From Crocinitomicaceae bacterium (lineage in GTDB: Bacteria > Bacteroidota > Bacteroidia > Flavobacteriales_D > Crocinitomicaceae): a stretch of 64,000 nucleotides of DNA. Position 1 is the first letter of the stretch; each line of letters starts with the position of its first letter. The position numbers and the translations under genes were made by a program. Shown one piece after another: positions 1-9,360 of this stretch. Location of the stretch: NCBI GenBank assembly GCA_022447585.1, contig JAKVAR010000006.1:1-64000 (forward strand), given 5' to 3'. The notes below the pieces were generated by a model. The model saw nothing but the letters and a program-made list of their open reading frames with translations, was not told the DNA's origin and did no database searches.

Positions 1-40
1 ATTAAAATCTCCGTCTAGCTTGAAAATGATAAAATACGGT

Positions 41-95
41 AGCTAACAAAAAATAAACAGCATTAAAACGACTGTTTATTCAAACCGTTGTAACC
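41..95 (+). other. attC-like site A (hairpin with CCGTTG core)
   Basis: A perfect 9-bp inverted repeat (52-60 with 72-80) encloses an 11-nt loop, cattaaaacga, and is followed by the core caaaccgttg (81-90). The nine bases 87-95 (gttgtaacc) are the exact reverse complement of 982-990, just after the gene at 108-977. That is the relation expected between the two ends of one integron cassette. The hairpin recurs almost unchanged at 22621-22660. The attC identity is inferred; no integrase is in the window. Confidence 0.55.
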
Positions 96-107
96 AATTC
101 GAAAATT

Positions 108-977
108 ATGAAACAGACAATACTACTTTTAAGCATCATCCTACTATTATTTAGTTGTAATAATAAAAAGGAGGAATTAAGAGTTACGGAAGTAATCACA
201 CAAAAACCAAGTTCAGACAAAATAAAAGTCTTGAATTTTGGAACCTTCCATTTTGGATACACACCTGACGCCAACAAAACAGATTTTGATGAAGAGGATA
301 AAGCACAACAAAAAGAAGTTAGAGAAATTTCAAAAATGATTGCAGAGTTTCGACCAACTATTATTTGTGTAGAAGGACTACCAGAGAATAATGATGAGCT
401 TAATGAAGCCTACCAAGAATTTTTAAAAACGCCCTTAGACTTAAGTACAGAAAAAGGAGAAATAAGTATGATTGCATTTGATGTAGCTAGACTTAACAAC
501 ATTGAAAAAATATATGGAATTGATAATCAAATGGGATATAATTATAGCATAGGAGATTATATTGAAAACACTCCAGACATAGAAAATTCTATTGACCCTG
601 AAACATATCTTCAAATTAAAAACAGCCCTTTTAAAGATAATCCTGAATTTGAAAAGCGTTATGAAAAATATGATAATCTCTCATTAAAAGAAAAACTCAA
701 ACTAACCAACGAACCGATTTATCTTGATTATTTGATTAATACTAATGCAGATAAATTGTTGTATGTAGGTATTGATGATGGATTTCAAGGAGCAGATAAT
801 GCTGCTATCTTTTATCATAGAAATATGAAAATATACTCCAATCTAAATAGGATAAAAATGACAAAAGATGATAGAGTTTTCATCCTAATGGGGGCCGCAC
901 ATACTGCTTTTTTAAAGGAATTCATAAAAAGAAGTCCAAAATTTGAGATGGCTGAAACTCTCGACTATTTAAAATAA
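108..977 (+). CDS. DUF5694 domain lipoprotein (TraB/EreA-like fold suspected)
   Basis: A 289-residue protein. The first 17 residues form a lipoprotein signal ending in LLFSC, so it is probably anchored on the periplasmic face of a membrane. The body has the pattern of the DUF5694 family: a first strand with FGTFHFGY (about residues 45-52), a central acidic motif CVEGLP, and a C-terminal MGAAHTAF motif. Paired G-T-x-H and A-x-H motifs resemble the TIKI/TraB/EreA clan, but no enzymatic activity is assigned here. It is the only gene between attC-like sites A and B. A paralogue with the same motif order lies at 9900-10751. The ATG follows the site A core by 18 nt, so the gene may depend on an outside promoter. 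Confidence 0.8.
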   Translation: MKQTILLLSIILLLFSCNNKKEELRVTEVITQKPSSDKIKVLNFGTFHFGYTPDANKTDFDEEDKAQQKEVREISKMIAEFRPTIICVEGLPENNDELNEAYQEFLKTPLDLSTEKGEISMIAFDVARLNNIEKIYGIDNQMGYNYSIGDYIENTPDIENSIDPETYLQIKNSPFKDNPEFEKRYEKYDNLSLKEKLKLTNEPIYLDYLINTNADKLLYVGIDDGFQGADNAAIFYHRNMKIYSNLNRIKMTKDDRVFILMGAAHTAFLKEFIKRSPKFEMAETLDYLK

Positions 978-981
978 AACT

Positions 982-1181
982 GGTTACAACAACGTATATA
1001 AAACATAGCTATTAATAGCTAAATGAAAAGGCTTGTGCTTATTTACAAAAGCCGCCAAATTTTTAAATTTGGCTTTTAAAATGATAAGATAAAAACAAAA
1101 TATAAAAATTCGGCTCTGTGTTAATCCGAAAAGTTAGTGTTTTTTTACACGCTACGTTTCATACACAAACCGTTAGAGTTA
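982..1181 (+). other. attC-like site B (long, about 200 nt)
   Basis: Opens with ggttacaac (982-990), the exact reverse complement of 87-95, and closes with cgttagagttaatta. The outer arms pair: the stretch from 991 to 1008 matches the complement of the stretch just before the closing core. The interior has a small inverted repeat (1054-1073, GCCAAAT/ATTTGGC) and is clearly related to the interior of site D at 3380-3585. The ten bases 1172-1181 (gttagagtta) are the exact reverse complement of 2791-2800. Long for an attC, where up to about 140 nt is usual. Confidence 0.55.
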
Positions 1182-1186
1182 ATTAA

Positions 1187-2809
1187 ATGACCAGAAAAGA
1201 AATTATATCCACATTTATCCTTCTGACCGCTATTTTCCAAGTTTCAGGACAGAACTATATTCAAACAATAGATTCTCAGTATGAATCCTCGAAGGAAGAT
1301 GCGCTTCCTGGCTTTTCAATTACGATGATTAAAAAAGACTCAATAATATGCCATCGTTCTTTTGGGTTTTCGGATATCAAAAATAAAATCACATTAGATC
1401 AAAATACTCCTTTAGCCATAGCATCTTGCAGTAAACAGTTTACAGCTTATTGTATTTTATTGCTTGAGGAAGAGGGGAAACTGAATTTAACCGACGATAT
1501 ACGGGATTATATCCCAGAGCTACCTGACTATCCCTATACAATCAGGATTAAACATTTACTTTCCCATTCTAGTGGTATTCGTGATCATATAGTCATGCTA
1601 GGCTGGCAGAATAGGCAGAAAGAGAAATACTATGATTTTGAAGGAACACTTGAAGCGCTAGGCGAGTTTGGCGGATTATCTTTTGAACCGGGAACCGATT
1701 TCGCCTATTCAAATACGGGCTATGTCTTACTGGCATTAATCATCGAAAGGGTTTCTGGTATTGAATTTTCTGAGTTCGCCTCACAAAGAATATTCGAGAA
1801 AATTGGGATGTCAAATACCGAATTCAGCTTCAGAAGAAATACAGGATCTCCCAATCCTTATAGTTATGATTGGAAGAAAAAAAAATTTAAAGAGTTTAAT
1901 CATCAAGAAGTAAATGCTCTTGGCGCCACTGGTATTTATACCACTGTTTCGGACTTCATTAAATGGGATAAATTCTTACATAATCCTACAAAAGATGAAA
2001 AGCAGACTGTAAAAAGGATGTTTATCTCAGATACGCTTAACAATGGCCGAATCCTAAACTACAATAACGGATTCAAACACCGTCAATTTAATGGCTTTCG
2101 AATAGTTGAACATTCAGGAGGTTGGGCAAACTATAATTTTCAATATACAATTATACCTGAATTAGGTATTCGTATAATTGTAGGGGCGAATAATGAATAT
2201 TACTATCCAATTGGAATTTCCGAAAAAGTGCTGAAGGCTATTCTTCCAAGTGATCAAGCACCATTTCAGAATGCCTCAAATTTTGATCATGTACCCACTT
2301 TCTTTCAAAACCAATATGTCTGCAAAGACTTCAGCACATGTCATATTGAAGACCTTGGTGACCAATACTCGATAACAGGAAAGAACTTATATGGTGCCAT
2401 TGAATATCCCATTTTAAAGATAAGGAATCAAACCGTAATTGACTCATCTGGAAATAGGTTAATATTCAACTTAGAAGACACATCGTTTATTTGGTACGGA
2501 GGGGCTTACTTTAATAATCCGCGTACTTTTGATGTGAATTTTGCAGTTGATCCACTCATTTTAGCAGCACATTCTGGTGTTTTTTATTCGAACGAGCTAG
2601 GCAGGTTAAAAGTGAAGTACAATCAAAAAAAGAGAAAATTTAAAGTAAAGACATCATTCGGGTCAAACCCAAAAGTGCTTTCCAATGAAAATAGGTTGTT
2701 AAGGACCGATAAAGATTTTGATATAATTTTTGTTGACGAAAACACAATTTCATTGGGAAATTCTCGGGTTCGTGTAAAATTTACGAGAAATAACTCTAAC
2801 AAGCGCTAA
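1187..2809 (+). CDS. Secreted serine hydrolase, beta-lactamase/class C family
   Basis: A 540-residue protein with an N-terminal signal peptide ending near VSGQ. The beta-lactamase-fold (PF00144) catalytic motifs are all visible: S80-x-x-K83 in ASCSKQFTA, Y174-S-N in AYSNTGY, and the third motif HSGGW at 309-313. The fold covers about residues 30-350. The remaining 190 residues form a beta-rich C-terminal extension common in Bacteroidota members of this family. Members include D-aminopeptidases, esterases and PBP-like enzymes; a true antibiotic hydrolase is not implied. The last codons (NNSNKR) lie inside attC-like site C, as happens in cassette genes. The ATG at 1187 is 6 nt past the previous core. 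Confidence 0.85.
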   Translation: MTRKEIISTFILLTAIFQVSGQNYIQTIDSQYESSKEDALPGFSITMIKKDSIICHRSFGFSDIKNKITLDQNTPLAIASCSKQFTAYCILLLEEEGKLNLTDDIRDYIPELPDYPYTIRIKHLLSHSSGIRDHIVMLGWQNRQKEKYYDFEGTLEALGEFGGLSFEPGTDFAYSNTGYVLLALIIERVSGIEFSEFASQRIFEKIGMSNTEFSFRRNTGSPNPYSYDWKKKKFKEFNHQEVNALGATGIYTTVSDFIKWDKFLHNPTKDEKQTVKRMFISDTLNNGRILNYNNGFKHRQFNGFRIVEHSGGWANYNFQYTIIPELGIRIIVGANNEYYYPIGISEKVLKAILPSDQAPFQNASNFDHVPTFFQNQYVCKDFSTCHIEDLGDQYSITGKNLYGAIEYPILKIRNQTVIDSSGNRLIFNLEDTSFIWYGGAYFNNPRTFDVNFAVDPLILAAHSGVFYSNELGRLKVKYNQKKRKFKVKTSFGSNPKVLSNENRLLRTDKDFDIIFVDENTISLGNSRVRVKFTRNNSNKR

Positions 2810-2870
2810 AAAAATCATAACCTCCCCTTCGGGTCGGCAACGTTTTTTAGCGGCGTCGTTGTCGGTAATT
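2791..2870 (+). other. attC-like site C (80 nt)
   Basis: Starts with taactctaac (2791-2800), an exact 10-nt reverse complement of the start of the preceding cassette (1172-1181). The stem pairs GCTAAAAAA (about 2805-2813) with TTTTTTAGC (2843-2851), and the loop contains a cUUCGg-type tetraloop near 2825-2832. It ends in gtcgttgtcggtaatt directly before the ATG at 2871. It is the clearest short attC-like structure in the window. Confidence 0.6.
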
Positions 2871-3410
2871 ATGAAAAAGTATACAATCATATATATAAGC
2901 TGTTTAGTGATCTTGAGTTCTTGCTTTATGGGTGAACCTGATAGACATGATGGATTTGAATCCATATCTGATTGTTATGTATATGAATATGAAGTTGATT
3001 CTGATTGGCATCTATTTGGAACTGTTGAATATATTGACACTTCTAAAGCTAGTGGATGCGTAAAGACACAATTACAAAACACATATTTACTAACATTGAA
3101 AGACTCAATAGTTGTGGTTTATGGAGATCATCCAAAAAACAATATTGATGAAATAAAAGAACAATATCAAAAGCATTTTACTGATACCACTAAGCTTACA
3201 GATTTTGCAAAATATAGTGATGGATATTCGATTACTATTGGACGTTTGTGCAAAGATACTAGCCATTTTCGCAATAACACTTTTGTAGATTGGAGGCACA
3301 TAAAGTATGAAGAAGACAAATCGAGATTAAAAAAAACAGAAGAAAAAATCCTGACATTTTGGTATGACTGGAATAAAAAAACTACCGCCAACACTGTATA
3401 TAGCAAATAG
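2871..3410 (+). CDS. Small lipoprotein, unknown function
   Basis: A 179-residue protein starting MKKYTIIYISC with a lipobox LSSC at about residue 17, so a predicted lipoprotein. No family is recognised; the body is charged and beta-rich, with Tyr/Asp-rich stretches. The ATG at 2871 was preferred over an upstream in-frame TTG inside the attC core because the signal peptide then starts properly. The last ten codons run into site D. It is the single gene of its putative cassette. Confidence 0.65.
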   Translation: MKKYTIIYISCLVILSSCFMGEPDRHDGFESISDCYVYEYEVDSDWHLFGTVEYIDTSKASGCVKTQLQNTYLLTLKDSIVVVYGDHPKNNIDEIKEQYQKHFTDTTKLTDFAKYSDGYSITIGRLCKDTSHFRNNTFVDWRHIKYEEDKSRLKKTEEKILTFWYDWNKKTTANTVYSK

Positions 3411-3585
3411 GGCGTTTGGTAGTTTACGAAAGTTCAATGCTATTTACAAGCACCGCCAAATCGTTGATTTGGCTTTTGAAATGAATAATATAAAAACAAA
3501 ATACAACGATTTGGCTCAGTGCAAACTTGAAAGTTTATCGCTTTCTACTGCCCTACTTGCCATATACTAAACGTTACCAACAATT
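3380..3585 (+). other. attC-like site D (long, related to site B)
   Basis: The opening aactaccgccaac (3380-3392) matches the reverse complement of the cassette start at 2858-2870 in 11 of 13 positions. The outer arms pair well: tatatagcaaatagggc against gccctacttgccatata. An internal inverted repeat GCCAAATC/GATTTGGC lies near 3454-3472, and about 80 nt of interior can be aligned with site B. It closes with actaaacgtta (3566-3576), a core shared with 6409-6419 and 12293-12303. Confidence 0.55.
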
Positions 3586-3588
3586 AAA

Positions 3589-3864
3589 ATGACAAAAACT
3601 ATACTATATATGAGCATGATTTCTTGATTGGTTGGACGTTTTGGACGTACTAATAAAGGTGAGCCGAAATCAAATTCAGAATCGAAAAATCAAAATGAAT
3701 TGACTTTTCAAGTTGACGAAATCAAGAGAGATTCTCTTGTTAAAAAATATGACTTACTAAACTTTATTAATCCAGTTTTTCTGACTCTTGATGATTTTTT
3801 TGACGGGAATAATGATGATGCTTCTATCGCTCCCAACCTCGATACAAAACTGAAAGTAGAGTAA
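3589..3864 (+). pseudogene. Lipoprotein-like gene with nonsense stop in the signal peptide
   Basis: An ATG at 3589, in cassette-start position, opens MTKTILYMSMIS and then meets TGA at 3625. The same frame continues for 78 codons as LVGRFGRTNKGEP and onward, rich in Asp, Asn and Lys. If the Arg codon (cgt) following LVG were once Cys (tgt), this would be a normal LVGC lipobox. The gene therefore seems to have lost both its lipobox cysteine and its open frame. That reconstruction is inference. No homologue is recognised. Confidence 0.5.
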
Positions 3865-3952
3865 TATTATAAAACCTGTTTAGGTTCTTGCTTTTTCAAT
3901 TAATTATTTGCTATATTTAATTTATTTGCATTGATTATATCTATCAGAATAA

Positions 3953-5590
3953 ATGAAAAGCTTGCCTAGCAAATCGTTAAATTATTTATTTACTTGTTCG
4001 TTTCTTCTTATTTTAGTAAAGTTCGGTTATGCATCTCCTTATGGTAATTTGTACATAAAATATAATTCGCTTTCCCAGAAATGGCTTCTTTATGAAGATG
4101 ATAATTTTTACCGAGGATATCCAAAACATTCAATTCATCAGTTTGAAAAAGAATTTATAGACAATGTTACATCACTTCATTTTATGACTGATGACGTAAG
4201 AGCACCAGAACAGATGTATAAGAGTTTGTATAATGAATTGAAAGACCTACCTAACCTTAAAATGGTTGAAGTAAATAGGTATTTTGAATGTGAAATACCC
4301 CAAGAAATGGTGAATCTTCCCTATGTCTCAAGCATAGTTATATCTGATTATTTTGATTGTGCTTTACCCGTTTGGCTAAAAGAGATGAAAGGATTGAAAT
4401 CGTTTGAACTTCATTATGAAAGCTATTTTGGACAAGACAAAGGGAATTATTTGATTAATCAAAACTATAGAGTAATACATTCTCTAGGTAGCTTGACGGA
4501 ACTTACTTTGTATGGTATTAGGGGGAAAGTTAATTTAAAGAGGCGATTTGAGAAACTAATAAACTTAGAGCGTTTAACTGTTGTAGGGAGTCATGATTTA
4601 AGTATAACTTATGATACAACTACTATTCTACCAAATATAAGGTATTTATGTACGAGTATTCCTTTAATGACCACAAACCTTCATCATAGCTTCCCTAGTT
4701 TGGATTCCCTCGAACTCAGAAATGCGGTTTACTTAAGAGATAATAAGCCTAACGGAATTAGTAATGTGAACTTTATAGGTATAGATTCACTGGATTATTT
4801 GGCTCTTAATATGGATTCCATAAGACTCATGGATTTTCCAAGGTATATAGAAAGCTTTAAACCAAAGTCTAAGTATTATGTGTTTGAAGGAGGTTCATTT
4901 AAAAGGAATTCTGTTATAAAAAACATGAATGTTGATATATGTAAAAGTGATATTGGAATATGTGCACCGTGGAATAAAGCATTTAGTAAACTTTTTGAAA
5001 CAGACAATTTTGTTAAAGTACCACGCATCGACACATTGATGTTGGTTTATCAGTATTTCTGCTACAGGGGTAATATTTTTAATGGAAAGGAGAGAAATAA
5101 GGATTATGAGCCTCTTTTCTTTAAAAATTTAAATACGGTAGTTGTTGACTGGAGGGAAACAAAGGAAAAATATGCCGATATAATAGAAAAGGAGGTAAAA
5201 CACATTTCGAAACTAGTAGTATGGAATTCTAGCGGCTTAAAAAGGTTTGGCTTAGATTCTATTCAGGTTAATTCTTTAAATGGTTTATTAGCAACGAGTA
5301 GTATTGATAGCTTATGTTTTTTCGGGGGTTTATTTTTGCTTGATTCAAATCATTTAAAATTTCAAAATCTGAAGTCCGTTGAACGGTTAGAGCTAGACTA
5401 TGACTATAAATCGGGTAATTATTTTTGTTATCAGTATTCAGATAGCGCTGTTCTATCAAAAATTAATGAGTATGACAAAAGTTCCTCGACAAATGGGGAT
5501 TATAACAAAAGTAGTCATTCCTTTAGAGGAAGTGGGGTTGGAGGATTTGGTAGAGCCTTATCTGGTCTATCACGTATTTTTAGAAGATGA
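3953..5590 (+). CDS. Secreted leucine-rich-repeat-like protein, unknown function
   Basis: A 545-residue protein with a signal peptide (about residues 1-27, ending GYAS). The body has irregular repeats of about 20-25 residues of the form LxxLxxLxL/VxxxxxL, such as LPNLKMVEV, LGSLTELTLYG and LINLERLTVVG, suggesting a degenerate LRR solenoid. The C-terminal 40 residues are Ser/Gly-rich and end in SRIFRR. No T9SS sorting domain is seen. It follows the broken lipoprotein gene by 88 nt with no attC-like site between, so the two may have shared one cassette. Function unknown; surface or periplasmic binding is only a guess. Confidence 0.7.
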   Translation: MKSLPSKSLNYLFTCSFLLILVKFGYASPYGNLYIKYNSLSQKWLLYEDDNFYRGYPKHSIHQFEKEFIDNVTSLHFMTDDVRAPEQMYKSLYNELKDLPNLKMVEVNRYFECEIPQEMVNLPYVSSIVISDYFDCALPVWLKEMKGLKSFELHYESYFGQDKGNYLINQNYRVIHSLGSLTELTLYGIRGKVNLKRRFEKLINLERLTVVGSHDLSITYDTTTILPNIRYLCTSIPLMTTNLHHSFPSLDSLELRNAVYLRDNKPNGISNVNFIGIDSLDYLALNMDSIRLMDFPRYIESFKPKSKYYVFEGGSFKRNSVIKNMNVDICKSDIGICAPWNKAFSKLFETDNFVKVPRIDTLMLVYQYFCYRGNIFNGKERNKDYEPLFFKNLNTVVVDWRETKEKYADIIEKEVKHISKLVVWNSSGLKRFGLDSIQVNSLNGLLATSSIDSLCFFGGLFLLDSNHLKFQNLKSVERLELDYDYKSGNYFCYQYSDSAVLSKINEYDKSSSTNGDYNKSSHSFRGSGVGGFGRALSGLSRIFRR

Positions 5591-5956
5591 TCTGCGTATT
5601 AAATAAAAGCAATGAATAAGTCTGATGATTCAATCACTTACTTTTTTGTTTTTAGTAATTTATTCCCCCAAGCAATAAACCTCTATCTTTATCCGAGCAA
5701 ATGACAACAAAGTAATTGGAGCATAAGCGGAACTAAAAGATTTGACGATTCACGATAATAACCAATTAAATGATAATGAGTGGTTTTATACTGATATCAT
5801 CTATTTTATTGGTTATATAACAAAAGAAGAAATCGTATTTAAAGTTGAGAATCTGCAACCAGACGAAATAGAATATCCTGATGATTAACGAATCGTTGGA
5901 CTTAATGCTGATTATCAAAATAAAAAAATCGTCTTTGTCTAGTGGGATTGAAAAAA
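5591..5956 (+). other. Non-coding stretch with a decayed coding remnant
   Basis: There is no intact gene. From about 5731 to 5888 one + frame stays open for some 52 codons and reads protein-like (segments such as NEWFYTDIIYFIG and KEEIVFKVENLQPDEIEY) before a TAA. It has no start codon and is preceded by stops. It is probably the 3' end of a lost gene of unknown family. Confidence 0.35.
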
Positions 5957-6428
5957 ATTGGTAACAAAGAACTGTGCTAAAAATCAACTAAATTTCATTT
6001 GTTTTTATGTCCAACCCTGCAATACGCTTCGGTAATTTTGGTCTTATTTTACTCCTGACTGGGTTATTCCAAAATAACTCATATCTTTATTATTAGTATG
6101 TTTTTGAAGGAACAATCTACTTATATTTCAACTACTTAAAAACGAGATCAATGTCTCAAAAAACTGTTCGATTTTAAAGTAGAAAAGAGAGGGTATTACC
6201 CCTGTTGACGAAGTCTATAGCTTCTCTGTGTATCTTAATCTTATTCCTCTCTTTGGTTCTCTCTATTGAATATAAATTTAATAGTTTTGTAAACTTAAGA
6301 TGTGTATAGTGCATAAGGGTTTCAGAGGTGGACAAGCAGTCTCACCTGTATCAATTTTGGGTGGTAACTTGCCAAGATTAAAGCCCGTAATCCCTTACGA
6401 CACCATAAACTAAACGTTATAAATAATT
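5957..6428 (+). other. attC-like site E (long or interrupted)
   Basis: The right end actaaacgttataaataatt (6409-6428) carries the same core as site D and the site at 12293. Eight bases at 5958-5965 (ttggtaac) are the reverse complement of the start of the preceding cassette (3573-3580), marking a possible left end. The 450-nt distance is too long for a normal attC, so the site may be interrupted or the left end accidental. Nothing else is recognised in 5966-6400. Confidence 0.35.
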
Positions 6429-6439
6429 ATAAAGAAGCA

Positions 6440-6885
6440 TTGAAAAAGAAATCATTAATAGTATTTGATATTGACTGAACACTAACTAATAGTATAATGC
6501 AGCATCAAAAGGCTTTCACAGAGACATTGTTAGAAATTGGAGTGAATAAAATCAATGCTGACTTCAAATCTTTCAAGCATCATAGAGATAGTTTCATAGC
6601 GAAAGAAATTTATGAAAAAAGTCAAAACAAACCGTTGACAGAAGATAAAGGCCTAAGATTTAAAAATGGTTTAACCAAAAGAATAAACCTTATCAATTTT
6701 AAAGAGATAAAAGGAGCAAAAGAACTAGCAAAGAAACTTCAAAAAGAATCAGAATTTGGTGTTTGTTATGCAACTGGATCATTACGAAAAGCTGCAAAAC
6801 ATAAACTAAACTCAATAGGAGAAAAATTATAGAAGAATACTTCGGGCAATTAGGAGAAGAAATTGTAAGAAGACAACTTGAATAA
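6440..6885 (+). pseudogene. HAD-family phosphatase, nonsense in motif I
   Basis: Reading from TTG at 6440 gives KKKSLIVFDID, then TGA at 6476, then TLTNSIMQHQ and onward. An intact HAD hydrolase would read DxDGTLT, so the glycine codon GGA has become TGA. The frame then runs to 6832 and contains YATGSLRKAAKHKL, a typical HAD motif II region. The last part (EEYFGQLGEE and onward to TAA at 6885) lies in another frame, so there is also a frameshift. The product would be shorter than an ordinary HAD phosphatase. The ORF from ATG 6497 lacks the nucleophile and cannot be active. Confidence 0.7.
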
Positions 6886-6888
6886 CTT

Positions 6889-6985
6889 TGCCTAACATAG
6901 CCATAACGTTATGTATACCCCACCACATGTCTCTCGAGAGAAACTGACTTCCGAAGCTAACGTTTATACAGCTGAAAATTATACA
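6889..6985 (+). other. Degenerate attC-like segment with 12-bp palindrome
   Basis: A perfect palindrome, cataacgttatg, occupies 6902-6913 and looks like the two core arms of an attC-like site joined with the centre missing. A second core-like sequence (gctaacgtttatac) lies near 6957-6970. The area just before the gene at 7057 holds no other recognisable signal. Confidence 0.3.
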
Positions 6986-7056
6986 CTATACAAAGCGACA
7001 ACCGTAATTGCAAAATTGTTGGTTACATTTCAGAAAAAATTCGTTCTTAATTTGAG

Positions 7057-7476
7057 ATGAAAAATATTATCATAATTATTTTGCTATTTATTACTCATTC
7101 TGCAAACGGACAGAACGTTAAACCATCCATTCTTGATGGACCAAACGATAGACACCCTGTCCATGTACAACTTATCAATCGGACAGGACATAAAATAGAT
7201 ACGCTAATAATCTATAAAAGACTATTCCTCAATTTAGAAAATAAAGACTCAACGGATTTCTTTAAAACCCCGCATTATGAAAAATCATACCTTGTAAGAG
7301 GGAGTATTCAAGATATAGAAATTGATAATTACATGTGGAGCTGGAATTGTAAACCAGAACCAATTGACGATGAAGGTGAAGATAAAACCATAATTATTGA
7401 AATAACATTAGCTGAATCCAAAATACTTGAAAAACATTATCAATTAGAAATGAGAATCAAAGAAATAGTTGAATAA
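7057..7476 (+). CDS. Small secreted protein, unknown function
   Basis: A 139-residue protein with a short signal peptide (about 1-19, ending SANGQ). The mature part is beta-rich and acidic, for example the segment ending DDEGEDKTI, with a probable small Ig-like or sandwich fold; this is a guess from hydrophobic periodicity. No family is recognised. It sits alone between degenerate attC-like segments, in the same + orientation as its neighbours. Confidence 0.65.
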   Translation: MKNIIIIILLFITHSANGQNVKPSILDGPNDRHPVHVQLINRTGHKIDTLIIYKRLFLNLENKDSTDFFKTPHYEKSYLVRGSIQDIEIDNYMWSWNCKPEPIDDEGEDKTIIIEITLAESKILEKHYQLEMRIKEIVE

Positions 7477-7772
7477 AAAAAGAGGCACGCTAGTTAAGCT
7501 TAAATCGTTATACGTAACGCGTTACAGTAAAAGCACATCGTTTACAATTTTTTAGTCGCATGAATAAAACAGGAATTATATCCCCTGAAAAGAAACGACA
7601 ACTAGAACACTCTCCTTTTTAAGAATATCCACAATCTATATACCCTTACATTTGGGTATTAATAATGGATAAAAAACCGTTTAACTAAGGAGTTAATCAA
7701 ATAAGGAAAATAATTACCTTTAAGTTAGTAACTAACTTTAACCGAAGCTTTAACCTACTAGTAAAACACAAA
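7477..7772 (+). other. Intergenic stretch with 12-bp palindrome
   Basis: Contains the perfect palindrome gtaacgcgttac (7514-7525) with core-like gtta/taac arms. It also has a 19-codon ORF that is probably a remnant. No clear promoter was found for the gene at 7773. Confidence 0.3.
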
Positions 7773-8366
7773 ATGAATCGAGAAAAAATCGTCTGTATAG
7801 GAGACAGTTTGACAGCCGGATATGGAATTCCTACAAAACATAGATGGACCGACCTTCTGGGGAATAATTTAAGTATCGATATCATTAATAGTGGTATTTC
7901 TGGAGATACAACTGCAGGAATGTTAGCCCGGTTTTACCAAATGGCAATTCAACACAAGCCCAATTACATTATTATTACAGGAGGTACAAATGACATATCC
8001 CTAAATATTTCGAACAACCATATAATTTCGAATATACTTGCAATGACAAGATATGCCAAACACCATGATATAATTCCTATCATTGGTATTCCCACTCCAA
8101 TTTTTGATCCTGAGAATTCCGCGATTGATCCCCTTTTGATCAATGGATACAACTTTAGTAAACGAATAAACGTCTTTCAAAAAACACTAAAACAGTTTTC
8201 TAAAGATGATAACCAGAAGATCGTTGATTTTACGGCAAACATGACTTCAAATTTATTTTTAGAGGACGGTATTCATCCTAATAAATTGGGCCATAAACAA
8301 ATGGCTAAAAATGCTCTTGAAAGTAATTTGAATTTTACATCCGCTTATTTAAATCATAATGAATAA
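7773..8366 (+). CDS. GDSL/SGNH-family esterase or acylhydrolase
   Basis: A 197-residue cytoplasmic-looking protein with no signal peptide. The SGNH blocks are in order: block I GDSLT with nucleophile Ser12, block II Gly in NSGISGDT (about 40-46), block III GTND (71-74), block V DGIHPN with Asp165 and His168. This matches the TesA-like arylesterase/lysophospholipase group and its usual size of about 200 residues. Known members hydrolyse esters and thioesters; the substrate is not predictable. It stands 59 nt before the alpha/beta hydrolase gene, so the two may be co-transcribed. Confidence 0.85.
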   Translation: MNREKIVCIGDSLTAGYGIPTKHRWTDLLGNNLSIDIINSGISGDTTAGMLARFYQMAIQHKPNYIIITGGTNDISLNISNNHIISNILAMTRYAKHHDIIPIIGIPTPIFDPENSAIDPLLINGYNFSKRINVFQKTLKQFSKDDNQKIVDFTANMTSNLFLEDGIHPNKLGHKQMAKNALESNLNFTSAYLNHNE

Positions 8367-8425
8367 GATTTACTAACATTACATCAACTTTAAACAGAAG
8401 AAACTAAACCGCTTGCCATTCATAG

Positions 8426-9256
8426 ATGAAAAAAAAGACAATAATTCGATTAATCATTATAGTCGGAGTACTAATATCCGCTTTTTATATTTCAAGAATT
8501 TACATCAAAGCTAAAATCGAAGAAATGACTTTTGAATTGTTCGATGAAGATCAAGAATCCATTAAACTTGCTAAAGATTCAGGAATTCAACGGGTTTCAT
8601 TTGATTCCAACGGAAATACATTATATGCAAACTGGTCTGTTAAAGATGAATCATATCCTTCCATTTTTATAGTTCATGGGAATGGGGAAACACTCAGTGA
8701 CTATGTACTAACTCAATTGTTTTTAGCTGAATCGGGATACAATACCTTTGTTTTTGATTTCTCCGGTTTTGGAAGTAGTGAAGGTGTTCCAACGGTAGAG
8801 AAACTGGATGAAGATGCAAAAAATGCATGGAGTAAATTCTGCGAGTTATCCTCTAAATCGAGCCAACAAATTGCATTTGGACATTCCCTGGGTTGTGCAA
8901 TTTTACTCAGTTCGGTAAATACTTATTCTACAGTACCTGATGATATCATAATTCATGCTCCTTTTTCTTCTGCAAAAGAAATCGCTGTTCATATAGGTAA
9001 CGCTGACGAAAGTTGGGCTTGGATCTTACCTGATGTTTGGAATAATTTAGAAAACATTCAAACTATTCCGACAAATAACATTTGTGTAGTACATAGTGTA
9101 TTAGACCAAGTAACTCCTTATAAAATGAGTGCAGAAATTGCAGCACAAAATAAAAACTCAAAGCTGTTATTGATTGATGGATACCAACATAACTCTTTGT
9201 ATGAACCTAAAAAAAGGAAATTTTGGAGTGAAGTACTCGACTATAAGCGAAACTAA
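8426..9256 (+). CDS. Membrane-anchored alpha/beta hydrolase
   Basis: A 276-residue protein with one N-terminal membrane segment (about 6-24) and no cleavage site, so probably an anchored hydrolase. The oxyanion motif HGNGE is at 84-88, the nucleophile elbow GHSLG has Ser154, the acid is probably Asp227 in VLDQVTP, and the base is His255 in GYQHNS. The layout resembles ABHD13/17-type serine hydrolases. Its neighbour is the GDSL esterase. Substrate unknown. Confidence 0.85.
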   Translation: MKKKTIIRLIIIVGVLISAFYISRIYIKAKIEEMTFELFDEDQESIKLAKDSGIQRVSFDSNGNTLYANWSVKDESYPSIFIVHGNGETLSDYVLTQLFLAESGYNTFVFDFSGFGSSEGVPTVEKLDEDAKNAWSKFCELSSKSSQQIAFGHSLGCAILLSSVNTYSTVPDDIIIHAPFSSAKEIAVHIGNADESWAWILPDVWNNLENIQTIPTNNICVVHSVLDQVTPYKMSAEIAAQNKNSKLLLIDGYQHNSLYEPKKRKFWSEVLDYKRN

Positions 9257-9360
9257 TGCTGGTAAACAGAAGGGCGGATTTATTTTCTACGGCTATAAGA
9301 AGTGCAACAGAAGAAGTAAGTCCCGCAAAATGCTTCACCAAAAATCCTTAGATTAGTTTG

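Noticed and set aside
80..277. - strand ORF over the first DUF5694 gene
   Set aside because: Lies opposite a well-supported gene and has no protein-like pattern.
3364..3570. + strand ORF spanning attC-like site D
   Set aside because: It runs through the site arms; the frame is a by-product of the repeat structure.
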